Assembly: GCF_001261735.1 (NCBI RefSeq)
Contig: NZ_CVRP01000006.1
Coordinates: 186,001-250,000, forward strand
Length of the DNA: 64,000 nt
Origin: Dysgonomonas sp. BGC7
GTDB lineage: Bacteria; Bacteroidota; Bacteroidia; Bacteroidales; Dysgonomonadaceae
Reading direction: 5' to 3'
Part shown: in pieces, positions 27,695 through 37,891 of the stretch
Position numbering within the stretch: position 1 is the first letter of the stretch
Layout: each line of letters begins with the position of its first letter
Notes under the pieces: generated by a model
The model's database searches: none
What the model was told of the DNA's origin: nothing
The model's input: the letters and a program-made list of their open reading frames with translations, nothing else
Program-made: the position numbers and the translations under genes

Positions 27695-29476
27695 TTAATA
27701 TGACCAGCCGGGATTTTGTACCAGAGCGTTGTTTCCCCACAATTCGACTCTAGGTATCGGATACCAGTACATATGAGGAAGGAAAGAAGATGTCGCTGCA
27801 GTTTCATAAGAATAAGTAAATGTTCCATTATCATTTTTTGTAATTCTTATTCCTTTTATAGGCTTGTTCATAACATCTTCAGCTATTTTCCAACGGCGAA
27901 TATCCCAGAAACGGTGCTCCTCGAAGCAAAGCTCAATGCGTCGTTCGTTACGGATTATATTTCTCATAAGTTCCTGGCTGTATGTTCCTGCGGCAGGCAG
28001 GCCATAGCGACCGTCATCTCCAGCCTTGATCCCTGCACGTTTGCGCAATTCTATCAGACCATATACAATTTCAGCATCATTTGTAGGCTCAGCTTCATTG
28101 ATGGCTTCAGAGTAATTCAATAGGATTTCGGCATAGCGCATTATCTGATAATGGTGGTAGTATGCTGTATAGTTAACAACATTACTATTATCTCCTAAGA
28201 ACTTTTTCAAGTAATAGCCGGTACGGGTATAGTTTAGATTCTGTTGAGCTCCACGGTTGGCTCCTCCATCGAATGTTTCCACAGCTTTTTTCAGCCACAT
28301 GTCTCCATTAAGGAAAATGAAGCGTTTAAGACGTGGATCCCGGTTGGCATAAGGATCTTGTGGATTATAACTCGCTTCATATTCTTTCTTTGGATCATAG
28401 TCTTCGTAAATTGATTTTCCGTCGAGCGTAAGGAAGGCATCTACCAAATTTTGGCTAGGGCTGGTGTATCCGTTAGTATTTACCAGTCCCGAAGCGGTGG
28501 TATAAGAATAACCTGTTGGAGCATTACTCTGCTCAAGACCTACAGTTGGACTTCCTACGAGTTTTATCATAATCATCTCCTTGTTAGGGAAATCTTTTGG
28601 TTCCATTGCGAACTGACGAAATTGCGCTGAAGGGTTATTATAAAGATCATATACATGCAAATCTATTAGGCGTTTTGCCCAGTTTGCTGCTGTTTGCCAT
28701 TTTGCTTTTCTCTCGTTGCCACTTTCATTGTATAAGTCACTGGCAAGATATAAGTGTAAACGGGAAAGTAGTGCTAATGCTACACCTTGGTTCACATGTC
28801 CTACCATATTTCCTTGGTTGCTTGGGTCCTGATCATCTACAATAGCCTGAGCCGGATGTAAGTCATTGAAGCAAGATCCGGGTACATCCGGACTGATTTC
28901 ATTGGTAATGTAATCAGCTACTTCCTGAATACTGGATCGAGGAATATTGAGATCATCTTTTGCAGTCAGTACTCTATCTCCTAGCATAGGTACACCACCC
29001 CAACGTTTCAGCATTTCGAAATAGTAGAAACTACGTAGTAAGCGGGCCTCAGCTTTCATTTGTTTTATATAGTCTGCCGGAACCTGTGCCGAAGGTGGAA
29101 AAATACCTACTTTACTCAAAAATAGATTTACTCGGCGAATACCTTGATATCCACTAGCCCAAGCTCCACCATCAGGAAGATTACTTGCTGATACGAGATT
29201 GTTTCGGAAATAATCTAAGGTGGTATTGGTTCCGGTAGGAAGAGCATCATCGGTAGCTGCATCCAAGTAAGAAGAGCCGATACGAGTGTGTAAAGTTGGT
29301 AAATTTAAGTAACATGCATAAAACAACTGCTTTACAGCACTGTTATCAGTCGAATCTCCGGGATTCAGTACTCTGTCTTCCGAATTCCAGTCTAGAGGCT
29401 CTGATTCGAACGAATCGCAGGAAGCAAAAAACAGGATATGGAAACAGAAAAGTAATAGATATATATTTTTTTTCAT
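27695..29476 (-). CDS. SusD-family nutrient-binding lipoprotein (first pair)
   Basis: The 593-residue RagB/SusD protein has a lipobox in FFASCDS. Conserved elements are KAEARLLRSFYYFEMLKRWG (about 141-160), the internal YAEILLNYSEAINEAEP (about 449) and the C-terminal NPGWSY. It begins 12 bases after the first susC stop. It shares the general family core with the second SusD protein but differs widely in the variable loops, which fits a distinct ligand. Confidence 0.95.
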   Translation of the reverse strand: MKKNIYLLLFCFHILFFASCDSFESEPLDWNSEDRVLNPGDSTDNSAVKQLFYACYLNLPTLHTRIGSSYLDAATDDALPTGTNTTLDYFRNNLVSASNLPDGGAWASGYQGIRRVNLFLSKVGIFPPSAQVPADYIKQMKAEARLLRSFYYFEMLKRWGGVPMLGDRVLTAKDDLNIPRSSIQEVADYITNEISPDVPGSCFNDLHPAQAIVDDQDPSNQGNMVGHVNQGVALALLSRLHLYLASDLYNESGNERKAKWQTAANWAKRLIDLHVYDLYNNPSAQFRQFAMEPKDFPNKEMIMIKLVGSPTVGLEQSNAPTGYSYTTASGLVNTNGYTSPSQNLVDAFLTLDGKSIYEDYDPKKEYEASYNPQDPYANRDPRLKRFIFLNGDMWLKKAVETFDGGANRGAQQNLNYTRTGYYLKKFLGDNSNVVNYTAYYHHYQIMRYAEILLNYSEAINEAEPTNDAEIVYGLIELRKRAGIKAGDDGRYGLPAAGTYSQELMRNIIRNERRIELCFEEHRFWDIRRWKIAEDVMNKPIKGIRITKNDNGTFTYSYETAATSSFLPHMYWYPIPRVELWGNNALVQNPGWSY

Positions 29477-29488
29477 ATTCTGATAGAA

Positions 29489-32380
29489 TTAAAATTGAAT
29501 GTTCAAACCAACATTATAAGCCTTTATATTAGGAACAGTGTTACCATAACTTGGAATTTCCGGATCTCTGTATTTGAGAGAAGTAATGGTTAAAACATTG
29601 TATGCGTTAGCAAACACTTTAACACCGGATAAGCGGATAGATTTTAGCCAGTTTTGAGGTAGATCGTAAGACAATTCAATGTTTTTCAAACGTAGGTAAC
29701 TGGTGTTTTTTACCCAAAAAGTAGACGTACGCGTATTGTATGCGTTACTTCCTGCTGTAAGTCGAGGATAGCTTGCATTAGGATTGTCTGGAGTCCAATA
29801 GTCAAGATTCTCTTTAAAAGCATTGCCATAAGCATTATTATTACGAGCAAAAGGCATGGTATAGATTTGATCCTGAGAATTACCTAACCCTGTCCATTGC
29901 ATACTCAGATTAATTCCTTTCCATCCTGCATTCAGGTAAACGCCATACTCTATACGTGGTGCATTAGAATATATTTCATCGATATCCAAGCCATCTATTT
30001 TATAGTCACCATTTAAGTCTTTATATCTGATGTCTCCTGGTTGAGGAGTATAACCATCTATATAATACTGAGTCAGGTATTGATCTATTTCTTCTTGAGA
30101 TTGAAATATCCCTTCTGCTATATAACCATGTACCTGATGACGACTCCTTCCCACAAATTGCATATAAGATTCAGGGAACTCTGGTTCTCCATTCTTTAGC
30201 GTTTTAGTTTTATAGATTGTTGCTTGAGGATTTATTATAAATGAAAAATCATTAAACTGCTTTTGATAAGTTAGGCTAAGTTCAACTCCTTGTTGGCGAT
30301 AAGATGCAAAGTTTTCAGCGACAGGATCTATACCCAGTAATCCGCTATAACTTTTAGACATATTTACCGCAAGAATGTCAAAGTGATGATTGTTGAAATA
30401 CTCTACTCCAAATTTCAGAGATTTATCAAAGGCTTCGATATCGAGGCCTACAGCTAGTCGTAAGCTTTTTTCCCACTGAGAAGTATATGCAAGACCTTTT
30501 TCTACTAATGTGGAATAAGGTGTAGAATTCTGTCCTAATATTACGTTTATTTGGTCTCCATCAGAATTAGTTGCAGGACCATAAGTTGGAATGTAGGTAT
30601 AATAATACGAGGTAAGATTTCCTGAGGCGTTCCTAAAAAATGATCCTGTACCATCGTTCCCATTTAACCCAATAGTTGCCCGTAATTTTAATGTGTTGAT
30701 TGCATCAAACTTAAAAAAGTCTTCATTGGCTATATTCCAACCTAGACCTGCAGCAGGAAAGAATCCCCATCGATGTCCTTTCTTCAGGTAGTTGAGGCTA
30801 TTGGTTGACAGGCTTATCTCGGCCATATATTTTTTATCGAAGTCGTAAGTGGAATGAAAGTTAAAGCCTTGTTTATACATAGGAAGGGCAGTGCTCATCA
30901 GCACGAACTGATTGTTCCAGTAAGTGAGTCTGGTCTTTATATTGTTTAAGCCAATATTGAAATCATATCCGGAATGAAGTTCTATATATTGAAGACGATT
31001 TTGACGATTATATCCGGAACCTCTTGATGGCGTATCTCCAGTAACTATCTTCTTATAATTAGATGGATCGTTCGGCTCTTTAGTGTCATCTGTATAGGTA
31101 TACTGCCATACATCGAATCCTTTAGTATTAGTTCTTGTTTCACGATACGATGAGTTGTAAGAGTATATACCCTTTACATAGAGTCCGTTAAGATCTCCAG
31201 TGAAACGGTGTTCAAGCGACATGTCGAAATTCAGATCTGTTTTCGGATATAGTATATATCCTGTTGCCAGACTTTGAGCATATAAATTTTTCGGATAGCT
31301 GGTGTTCCCTCCATAAGATTGTTCCAATACACCCTTTCCGCTTAAGTTGGCAGGAGGGTTGAAAATAGGGTAGGCATTTGCCGGAGTTGTATGAATTCCG
31401 TTATATATTCCGCTCATCATAGACGTTCCCGGTGTATTTTCACGAAACATCTGTCCGAAAAGATTTACCGAAAAAAGGGTAGTTTTAGTTAAGTTTACAT
31501 CTACATTGGCGCGTAATGACCATTTTTTGAAACTCTCGCTTGTGTTATAAGAATTCATAGATTTATCCTGTTTGAGGAATCCTTGTTGATCAAACATATT
31601 GAGATCAATGAAATATCTTGCAGATTCGTTACCTCCCGACAGATTAAGATTATATTGTTGAATAGGAGCTTTGTCTCTCATCAATATAGAATACCAATCA
31701 TTATTGGGGTGAGTGTAAGGACTCTCTCCAGTTCTATATAGCTCCAAATCGCGCTCAGAGTATAGTGGAGTGGATCCATCATTGATTAAGGCTTTGTTTA
31801 ATAAATCTGCATACGTATAAGCATCAAGAATTTCGGGGCGGTAAATTTGTTGCGCTTGGGCGTATTGAGCTGTAAAATCAATTTTGATCTTGTTAGCCGC
31901 ACCTCTTTTTGTTTTTACATATAAAACACCATCACCCGATGACATTCCCCATGCAGCCAAACCTAAACCATCTTTTACTAAGGTAATAGATTCTATTTGG
32001 TTAGGTGATAGATTAGCATCGGATCGAGGAATACCATCGACAACTATCATCAGATTTCTTTGTCTCATTTGTAAGCCTAAACTTTCAGTTGGATAACCGT
32101 TGTTTAAGTTTACATAAAGGCCGGGAAGGGTTCCATCCAGAAACTGTTCCATTTGAAAGGCTGGTCGATGTAATAGACGGTCACTTTTTACAGTCGAAAG
32201 CGATTGTAATACTGTTGCCGAATCTTGTGCACCCATCAACAGGACATCGACTTTTCCTTTTTCTGATTGGGTATTTTCTGCTTTTTTCTGCGCTGATATG
32301 GAAATCGCTGAACAGAAAAAGGAAAGAGAAAGCAGAATCTTCCCAAATTTTCGGAGTTTTTCTTTTACATTACTTGTCAT
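29489..32380 (-). CDS. SusC-family TonB-dependent receptor without N-terminal regulatory domain (first pair)
   Basis: The 963-residue receptor is about 110 residues shorter than its downstream paralogue. The signal peptide is at about 14-31 (SISAQ). The usual CarboxypepD_reg domain is missing, and a short linker leads directly to a divergent plug (about 60-165; LMIVVDGIPRSDANLSPNQ and ESITLVKDGLGLAAWGMSSG). The beta-barrel is complete and ends in YNVGLNIQF. It is the first gene of the double sus operon and lies behind the unusual AG tract and hairpin at 32463-32618. Confidence 0.93.
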   Translation of the reverse strand: MTSNVKEKLRKFGKILLSLSFFCSAISISAQKKAENTQSEKGKVDVLLMGAQDSATVLQSLSTVKSDRLLHRPAFQMEQFLDGTLPGLYVNLNNGYPTESLGLQMRQRNLMIVVDGIPRSDANLSPNQIESITLVKDGLGLAAWGMSSGDGVLYVKTKRGAANKIKIDFTAQYAQAQQIYRPEILDAYTYADLLNKALINDGSTPLYSERDLELYRTGESPYTHPNNDWYSILMRDKAPIQQYNLNLSGGNESARYFIDLNMFDQQGFLKQDKSMNSYNTSESFKKWSLRANVDVNLTKTTLFSVNLFGQMFRENTPGTSMMSGIYNGIHTTPANAYPIFNPPANLSGKGVLEQSYGGNTSYPKNLYAQSLATGYILYPKTDLNFDMSLEHRFTGDLNGLYVKGIYSYNSSYRETRTNTKGFDVWQYTYTDDTKEPNDPSNYKKIVTGDTPSRGSGYNRQNRLQYIELHSGYDFNIGLNNIKTRLTYWNNQFVLMSTALPMYKQGFNFHSTYDFDKKYMAEISLSTNSLNYLKKGHRWGFFPAAGLGWNIANEDFFKFDAINTLKLRATIGLNGNDGTGSFFRNASGNLTSYYYTYIPTYGPATNSDGDQINVILGQNSTPYSTLVEKGLAYTSQWEKSLRLAVGLDIEAFDKSLKFGVEYFNNHHFDILAVNMSKSYSGLLGIDPVAENFASYRQQGVELSLTYQKQFNDFSFIINPQATIYKTKTLKNGEPEFPESYMQFVGRSRHQVHGYIAEGIFQSQEEIDQYLTQYYIDGYTPQPGDIRYKDLNGDYKIDGLDIDEIYSNAPRIEYGVYLNAGWKGINLSMQWTGLGNSQDQIYTMPFARNNNAYGNAFKENLDYWTPDNPNASYPRLTAGSNAYNTRTSTFWVKNTSYLRLKNIELSYDLPQNWLKSIRLSGVKVFANAYNVLTITSLKYRDPEIPSYGNTVPNIKAYNVGLNIQF

Positions 32381-32462
32381 AGTTTATTAGAATTTAACTG
32401 TTTTCTATAATTGGGTATTATTTTATATTGGAGGTCGTTTTGATTAGTTATTGCTTAAAATC

Positions 32463-32515
32463 ATAAATACCGTGTTTTGAATAATTAAAGCAATTATCCA
32501 AAACACGGTATTTAT
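32463..32515 (-). terminator. 17-bp stem-loop, possible attenuator in the susC leader
   Basis: The perfect arms ATAAATACCGTGTTTTG (32463-32479) and CAAAACACGGTATTTAT (32499-32515) extend, after one mismatch, by six more pairs around a 5-base loop. In the minus-strand transcript it is followed by GA and UUUU, giving a plausible though weak intrinsic terminator only in the direction of susC, whose start is 83 bases further on. Confidence 0.6.
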
Positions 32516-32561
32516 AGCTAAAGTATAAGTAAAGGTGTTCTTTTTCTGAGAAAAAAACCTT

Positions 32562-32619
<58 letters not shown>

Positions 32620-33237
32620 ACAAAATATAGCTAACAGCCAAATTATCAGTTGAAAAAATGGCTTTAATATCTGCTATACTTTTTGCTTTTGTGTACATAA
32701 TATCTGACTTAAGACTTGTGTTGTAAATAAGTTTAGAACAGTGTATTAATTGAATTTTTATTGTCTTTTACAAATTGATATTCGTTTTGAAAAATATACT
32801 GTTTGCGAAATACTCATTCAATTGATTATTCAGCAAGGCTCTACAAGGAAGTTGTAAATTGATGAAAATTGTAATAGCTTATTTTATCGTGCGAATCCAT
32901 ATTTGATTTAAGACCTTACAAAAATGGGGGATTTCAAACTTATGCCGTTACGGTATTAGTTTTTTCTTTTACTCAAATTGTCAAAAGTCTAAAAAAATGA
33001 TAAAAAGAAGATGTCCTGTAGTTCTATGTAAAGTGATTGTTGTATGCTGTAACTTTCTTTATGCTATGTTGTTAGTTATTTTATTCGAGTGTATTTGAAG
33101 AGTTAGTATGCAGTTGAATTTATAAATTGTTAAAACTTATTTGATAATATTTATTTAAAGGTATTCTAATTACTTTTATAATAGAATTAAAGATTATTGT
33201 AGTATGTTTTAATCTATATTTATGTCATATCCTCTTA

Positions 33238-33280
33238 AAAAAAAGAAGTCCGAAAATTTATTTTTCGGACTTCTTTTTTT
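33238..33280. terminator. Terminator after the C1 peptidase gene
   Basis: The stem GAAGTCCGAAAA with TTTTCGGACTTC extends into flanking A8/T8 runs, giving about 19 pairs around a 5-base loop. The U run works in both directions; it closes the peptidase gene ending at 33292. Confidence 0.88.
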
Positions 33281-33291
33281 AGAGTCAGAGC

Positions 33292-34470
33292 TTATTTTAT
33301 TCCTAGCTTCTTTGCTAGTCCGCTAGGTAAAGCATCCTTATGTATAACTATGCTCATAGTCTTATATTTTACAAAAGATTCTGAGGCATACCATAATCCT
33401 TTGTAAGTACCTGCTTCGCCCCATGAGTTTTTTACCATATAGTATTTACTTCCATTTTGGTCTTTTGCAATACCATATATTTGCATGCCATGGTCGTCAG
33501 TAGTCTCTTGATTGTCAAAAGCTATCTGGCGCATTTCCTGAGTTATTACTTTTTCTTTTGCAGGGCCTTCTTCTATTTTTGCTTTAAGCTTATTGTTTCT
33601 TTCTGTTTGAGATAAGCCTAACCAATGAGCCTGATCTGATCCTACATTTTCAGGAGCTTCATCATCCGGCATCACAGCAAGACCATTACGGGTAAATCCA
33701 ATTTCGCTCACGTCCGATGCCCAAGCTATTGTATAACCATTGTTGATAGCGTAGTCGAATACTTGCATAAGCTCATCTATGGGTAGATTGTAGGAAAGAG
33801 ACCAACGCCAGTTGTCCGGAATTTCCAAAGCAAAAGCAGAATAAAAAGGATGATGAGAATATGATGTCAGAGAAATGTAATTTTTACTCTCCAGTCCCAG
33901 AGATTTACCTAACGACTGAGGTGTATAAGATTTACCCTTATAGTCGAAGTTTTGAGGAATGGCTCCAAAATATGCATCAAGAATACCATTAAACCCTGCT
34001 ATCCATGCTGTAGAAAGACGTCTGTTTTTATTTTCATTTATTCCTTTTACATATCCGCTAAGACCAGCTTCCAGTTCTCCATGTTTGTGTCCGCTTTCAC
34101 CATAGTTAAGACCAGTATATAGATTCATTGGTATAACTCCATATTCGTCAAGGGTTTCCACTACATCAGCGAAAGAACCTCCTTGCGAGAAGTTGATATT
34201 TCCTCCAACCCGTACATACTTTTGAGCTTTGTCGTTATAATTGCGACGGGCGATGTACATAGCCGATAGATCGTGTTCTCCTTTACCTGTGCGGATAAGT
34301 TCCGATTCTAAGAAAGCAAGTCCTGAAAAGCTCCAGCAAGTGCCGCTGCTTCCTTGGTTCTTGATAGATGTAATAGGGTTTTCTTTAACTGTTTCGAATT
34401 CATATCCTTTATTTTGAGCCGATATGTTCAAGGCAATCAGGATAAGTGAAAATAATAATAGCTTCCTCAT
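33292..34470 (-). CDS. Exported C1-family cysteine aminopeptidase (bleomycin hydrolase-like)
   Basis: The 392-residue protein has a signal peptide (1-19, ending ISAQ), so it acts in the periplasm or outside. The active cysteine C45 is in NQGSSGTCWSFSG. The histidine is in DDHGMQIYGIA (about 333) and the asparagine in MVKNSWGE (about 352). This C/H/N triad and overall layout match the PepC/bleomycin hydrolase subgroup of papain-like peptidases, although cytoplasmic PepC lacks a signal. It follows the PgpH gene by 32 bases in the same direction. Confidence 0.9.
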   Translation of the reverse strand: MRKLLLFSLILIALNISAQNKGYEFETVKENPITSIKNQGSSGTCWSFSGLAFLESELIRTGKGEHDLSAMYIARRNYNDKAQKYVRVGGNINFSQGGSFADVVETLDEYGVIPMNLYTGLNYGESGHKHGELEAGLSGYVKGINENKNRRLSTAWIAGFNGILDAYFGAIPQNFDYKGKSYTPQSLGKSLGLESKNYISLTSYSHHPFYSAFALEIPDNWRWSLSYNLPIDELMQVFDYAINNGYTIAWASDVSEIGFTRNGLAVMPDDEAPENVGSDQAHWLGLSQTERNNKLKAKIEEGPAKEKVITQEMRQIAFDNQETTDDHGMQIYGIAKDQNGSKYYMVKNSWGEAGTYKGLWYASESFVKYKTMSIVIHKDALPSGLAKKLGIK

Positions 34471-34502
34471 TTTTACTTTGTTTTTATTTCAATATCTTAA
34501 TG

Positions 34503-36578
34503 TTATTTTGTTTCTATGGATTTCTTTAGTTCCGGATAAGCAACTCTCAGATGTCTCATGCTTACTAACTTTTCGCAAAATACTTCTTTTACTTGCTCAA
34601 TATCTTTGAATGTAATAGGGGCATTTTTTAAAAGTCCGTCACTTACCTGAGTATCTATCAAACGGTTTACTAGTTCGGTAATAGCTTCTTTACTGTTGTC
34701 TTTCAAACTTCTTGATGCTGCTTCTACCGTATCTGCCATCATTAATATTGCCGTCTCTCTCGAAAATGGATTGGGGCCAGGATAAGTAAAATCAGCCTCA
34801 TCGACAACCTCGTTCGGATGATTGTTTACGTAAGAATTGTAAAAGTATTTCGCCTTTCCTCTTCCATGATGGGTTTCTATAAAGTCTATGATCTGTTGAG
34901 GCAGATTGTTCTTTTTTGCCAGCTTTACGCCTTCAGCTACATGGTCTATTATAATACGGGCACTTTCTTTTTCTGTTAGTCCGGCATGAGGGTTCATCCC
35001 TTCCGACTGATTTTCTGTGAAAAAGATTGGATTTATCATTTTTCCTATATCATGATATAGTGCACCTGTACGAACGAGAGTTGCATTTGCCCCAATACGT
35101 ATTGCAGCAGAAACAACGAGTGTAGATACTTGCATAGAATGCTGAAAAGTACCCGGAGCGACTTCTGATAATTGTTGCAGTAATGGCCTGTTTGTATTAG
35201 ATAGTTCTACCATGCTTACTTCTGATATAAACCCAAAAACCTTCTCGCACATATATACCAGGAGATAGGCAAAAGAAACGAAAACGAAGTTGATGCAGAA
35301 GTAAATATACAAACGGGAGTTCTCTTTAATCAAAGATACGTCTCCTTCTGTACATAATATCCATCCGGAGTATGTGACTATATATGTAAGGAGGATAAAT
35401 AAAGAGCAATATACAAGCTGAGAGCGTTCCGAAAGATTTCTCAGGCTGAAAATGCACATATATCCCACCAGTATCTGTATAATTATAAATTGTGCCATTT
35501 GTGCCAAAGGTAGCATGAGTGCACAGATCATTACCGTTACCATATGGGTTGTCATCGCCGTTCGTGAATCTATGAAAGTACGGATCAGTATGGTTGGTAT
35601 GGCAAAAGGTAATAGATAGATAAGGGTGAACATTTTAGTGTCGGCCATCAGCCCTGTTATGATAGGGAAAATAACTACCATTAACAACATGAATATAATA
35701 TTCTTCCTGTTACGGTATTCTTCCAGTCTATAGAATTTGAGATAAACCATCAGCGTCATAATTAGGAGAGTTATCATTATCACTTCTCCTACGAATAGCC
35801 ATCCCGGTTTTGCCTTTGTTCCTACTTTACTCTCTACCTCTTTGTTGTACGAGTCGAGAATGTTTCTTATATGAGGAGATACTATCTCTCCCCGATCTAT
35901 GATTTTTTCCCCCGATTGTACTTCTCCTTCATACAGAGCTACTTGCTTTAGCAACTCTTCTTTGTAATTGGAGGACATCTTATCGTCATAAAGAATGTTG
36001 ACATTCAAATAATCGTTTAGGTTCAACGATCTTAATGTGCTTGATTCTATATGAGCAGGAACATCATCTATTATTTTGTCATATGCCTGTTTAGGAGTAT
36101 AGAATGATGCAACGTGTCTTGTTATAGCGATGTTATTATCTGTAAGCAGATGTAGTTGCTTTTTATTCAGGTTCTGAACTTTATCGTAATCATCAGCCGG
36201 AATAATTCCTGCCTTATATACTTCGGCTAGCTTTTTTGTAATATAGCTTATATACTCGGAAGGTATACTCCTTGCATTTGCATCCTGTGTAAACTGGTTT
36301 ATAGCCTTTCTCGAAACGTCCTGATCTGTTTTATAATATGGCTGGTATGATTGTAGAATGCTATCTTTCTCAAAGTTTACCTGCTTGTCAGACTTGTGAA
36401 TATGGAAATTGAAAGGAGCTGTCAATAGTCCGTATTGCCACGGTCTGTTCTCAGTATATGAGTACTTATATTTACCTTCACGAGGCAAAAAGTACATAAT
36501 GATCAGAATCGTAGCAATAAAAAATACGGGGGTGGGAATCTTTATTTTCCCATTCAATATCTTATTTATTTGTGCCAT
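34503..36578 (-). CDS. PgpH-type 7TM HD-domain c-di-AMP phosphodiesterase
   Basis: The 691-residue membrane protein has an N-terminal membrane anchor (about 17-31) and a periplasmic 7TMR-HD extracellular domain (about 50-255). Seven membrane segments lie at about 265-465, and a cytoplasmic HD domain at about 485-680. The HD ligands are visible in GTFQHSMQV, LYHDIGKMINP, and FIETHHGRGKAKYFY. PgpH enzymes hydrolyse c-di-AMP to pApA, so this is the counterpart of CdaA at 1169-1948. It follows kdtA by 72 bases. Confidence 0.92.
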   Translation of the reverse strand: MAQINKILNGKIKIPTPVFFIATILIIMYFLPREGKYKYSYTENRPWQYGLLTAPFNFHIHKSDKQVNFEKDSILQSYQPYYKTDQDVSRKAINQFTQDANARSIPSEYISYITKKLAEVYKAGIIPADDYDKVQNLNKKQLHLLTDNNIAITRHVASFYTPKQAYDKIIDDVPAHIESSTLRSLNLNDYLNVNILYDDKMSSNYKEELLKQVALYEGEVQSGEKIIDRGEIVSPHIRNILDSYNKEVESKVGTKAKPGWLFVGEVIMITLLIMTLMVYLKFYRLEEYRNRKNIIFMLLMVVIFPIITGLMADTKMFTLIYLLPFAIPTILIRTFIDSRTAMTTHMVTVMICALMLPLAQMAQFIIIQILVGYMCIFSLRNLSERSQLVYCSLFILLTYIVTYSGWILCTEGDVSLIKENSRLYIYFCINFVFVSFAYLLVYMCEKVFGFISEVSMVELSNTNRPLLQQLSEVAPGTFQHSMQVSTLVVSAAIRIGANATLVRTGALYHDIGKMINPIFFTENQSEGMNPHAGLTEKESARIIIDHVAEGVKLAKKNNLPQQIIDFIETHHGRGKAKYFYNSYVNNHPNEVVDEADFTYPGPNPFSRETAILMMADTVEAASRSLKDNSKEAITELVNRLIDTQVSDGLLKNAPITFKDIEQVKEVFCEKLVSMRHLRVAYPELKKSIETK

Positions 36579-36650
36579 AATACTATGGTTTAAAATACAA
36601 ATCTACAAGATTATTTTTTATTATAAGAATAATGAATATAAAAAGGATAT

Positions 36651-37889
36651 TCAGAACTTCAGCTCTTGCATTACTCTGTCCACTACTCCTGCATTCGATT
36701 TTACATAATCTCCTGCGTGTTTACCTGCTGCACTTAGGGTGTTCTCGTATTGGAGAAACTCATCCATCAGACCTCTGAACGACTGATAATCAGATATGGA
36801 ATATCCTCCTCCCTGTTCCATTAGTTGCTGTGCCTCGCGGAACTTCTTAAAGTTAGGACCAAATATTACAGGGATATTATACACTGCTGCTTCAAGTACA
36901 TTGTGTATACCTACACCAAACCCGCCTCCTACATATGCTACTTGTCCATAACGGTAGATGGAAGAAAGAAGGCCAAAACTGTCTATAATCAGACAATCAT
37001 AATCTGCCATCATTTCGGGAATAGCTTGCGAGTACCGGATATGAGGCCGTTGAAGATTGCTTTCTATATATTTGAGATGTGCCTCATCTATTTCGTGAGG
37101 AGCTATGATGAGCTTTACATCTGTAGTAATGTTAAAGTATGGAATTACAATATCTTCATCTTTCGGCCATGTGCTTCCGGCTACAAATATTTTCTCATTT
37201 TCGGTCTGTGCCTTACGGGCAAAAGATTCTACGATATTTAACTGTTTGGCCTGACTGCGGATGTCCAATACCCTGTCGAACCGGGTATCTCCACATACTT
37301 TTACATTGGTGATGCTGATTGACCTTAAAAGCTGTTCGGAGTTGTTGTCCTGAACGCAGATACACTTATAGTATTTTAGTAATTTCCGCATAGTGCCGCC
37401 GTACCATTTAAAGAATATCTGAGACGGACGGAATATTGCTGAGACCATATAGATCGGTATATTCCTTTTATGGAGATTGTTCACAAAGTTATACCAGAAT
37501 TCATACTTGATAAATATGGCTTTTTCTATTTGTACGAGTTTCAGAAACTTCTTTACATTCCTTTTCTTATCGAAAGGAAGATAGCAAACTATATCTGCTA
37601 CAGGATAATCTTTACGGACTTCGTAACCCGATGGAGAAAAGAAAGTGAGCAGGATTTTAGCTTCCGGTTGTTTTCTGCGAATCTCTTCTATAATTGGTCT
37701 TCCTTGTTCAAACTCGCCCAAAGATGCAGCATGAAACCAAATGTATTTGGTATTGGGATCTACTTTTTCCTTAAGTATCTTATAGGTCTGTTTATGTCCT
37801 ATAATCATTTTCCTTGCTTTCTTGTGAAAAGGGGAAATAATGCGTACAACAAATGCGTACAGATATATGGACAAATTGTAGAGAAACAT
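36651..37889 (-). CDS. waaA: 3-deoxy-D-manno-octulosonic acid (Kdo) transferase
   Basis: The 412-residue GT30 glycosyltransferase adds Kdo to lipid IVA in lipopolysaccharide synthesis. There is a short N-terminal membrane anchor (1-18). Conserved elements are WFHAASLGEFEQGRPIIE (about 51-68), KYEFWYNF (about 124), AGSTWPKDE (about 240), and the C-terminal YVGGGFGVGIHNVLEAA (about 323-339) for the nucleotide sugar. The start lies 3 bases before the gltX stop, so translation may be coupled. Confidence 0.94.
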   Translation of the reverse strand: MFLYNLSIYLYAFVVRIISPFHKKARKMIIGHKQTYKILKEKVDPNTKYIWFHAASLGEFEQGRPIIEEIRRKQPEAKILLTFFSPSGYEVRKDYPVADIVCYLPFDKKRNVKKFLKLVQIEKAIFIKYEFWYNFVNNLHKRNIPIYMVSAIFRPSQIFFKWYGGTMRKLLKYYKCICVQDNNSEQLLRSISITNVKVCGDTRFDRVLDIRSQAKQLNIVESFARKAQTENEKIFVAGSTWPKDEDIVIPYFNITTDVKLIIAPHEIDEAHLKYIESNLQRPHIRYSQAIPEMMADYDCLIIDSFGLLSSIYRYGQVAYVGGGFGVGIHNVLEAAVYNIPVIFGPNFKKFREAQQLMEQGGGYSISDYQSFRGLMDEFLQYENTLSAAGKHAGDYVKSNAGVVDRVMQELKF

Positions 37890-37891
37890 AG

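Noticed and set aside
32463-32515. The 17-base inverted arms as ends of an invertible promoter.
   Set aside because: The arms are only 19 bases apart, too close for site-specific inversion of a promoter, and no recombinase gene is nearby. A transcript hairpin fits better.
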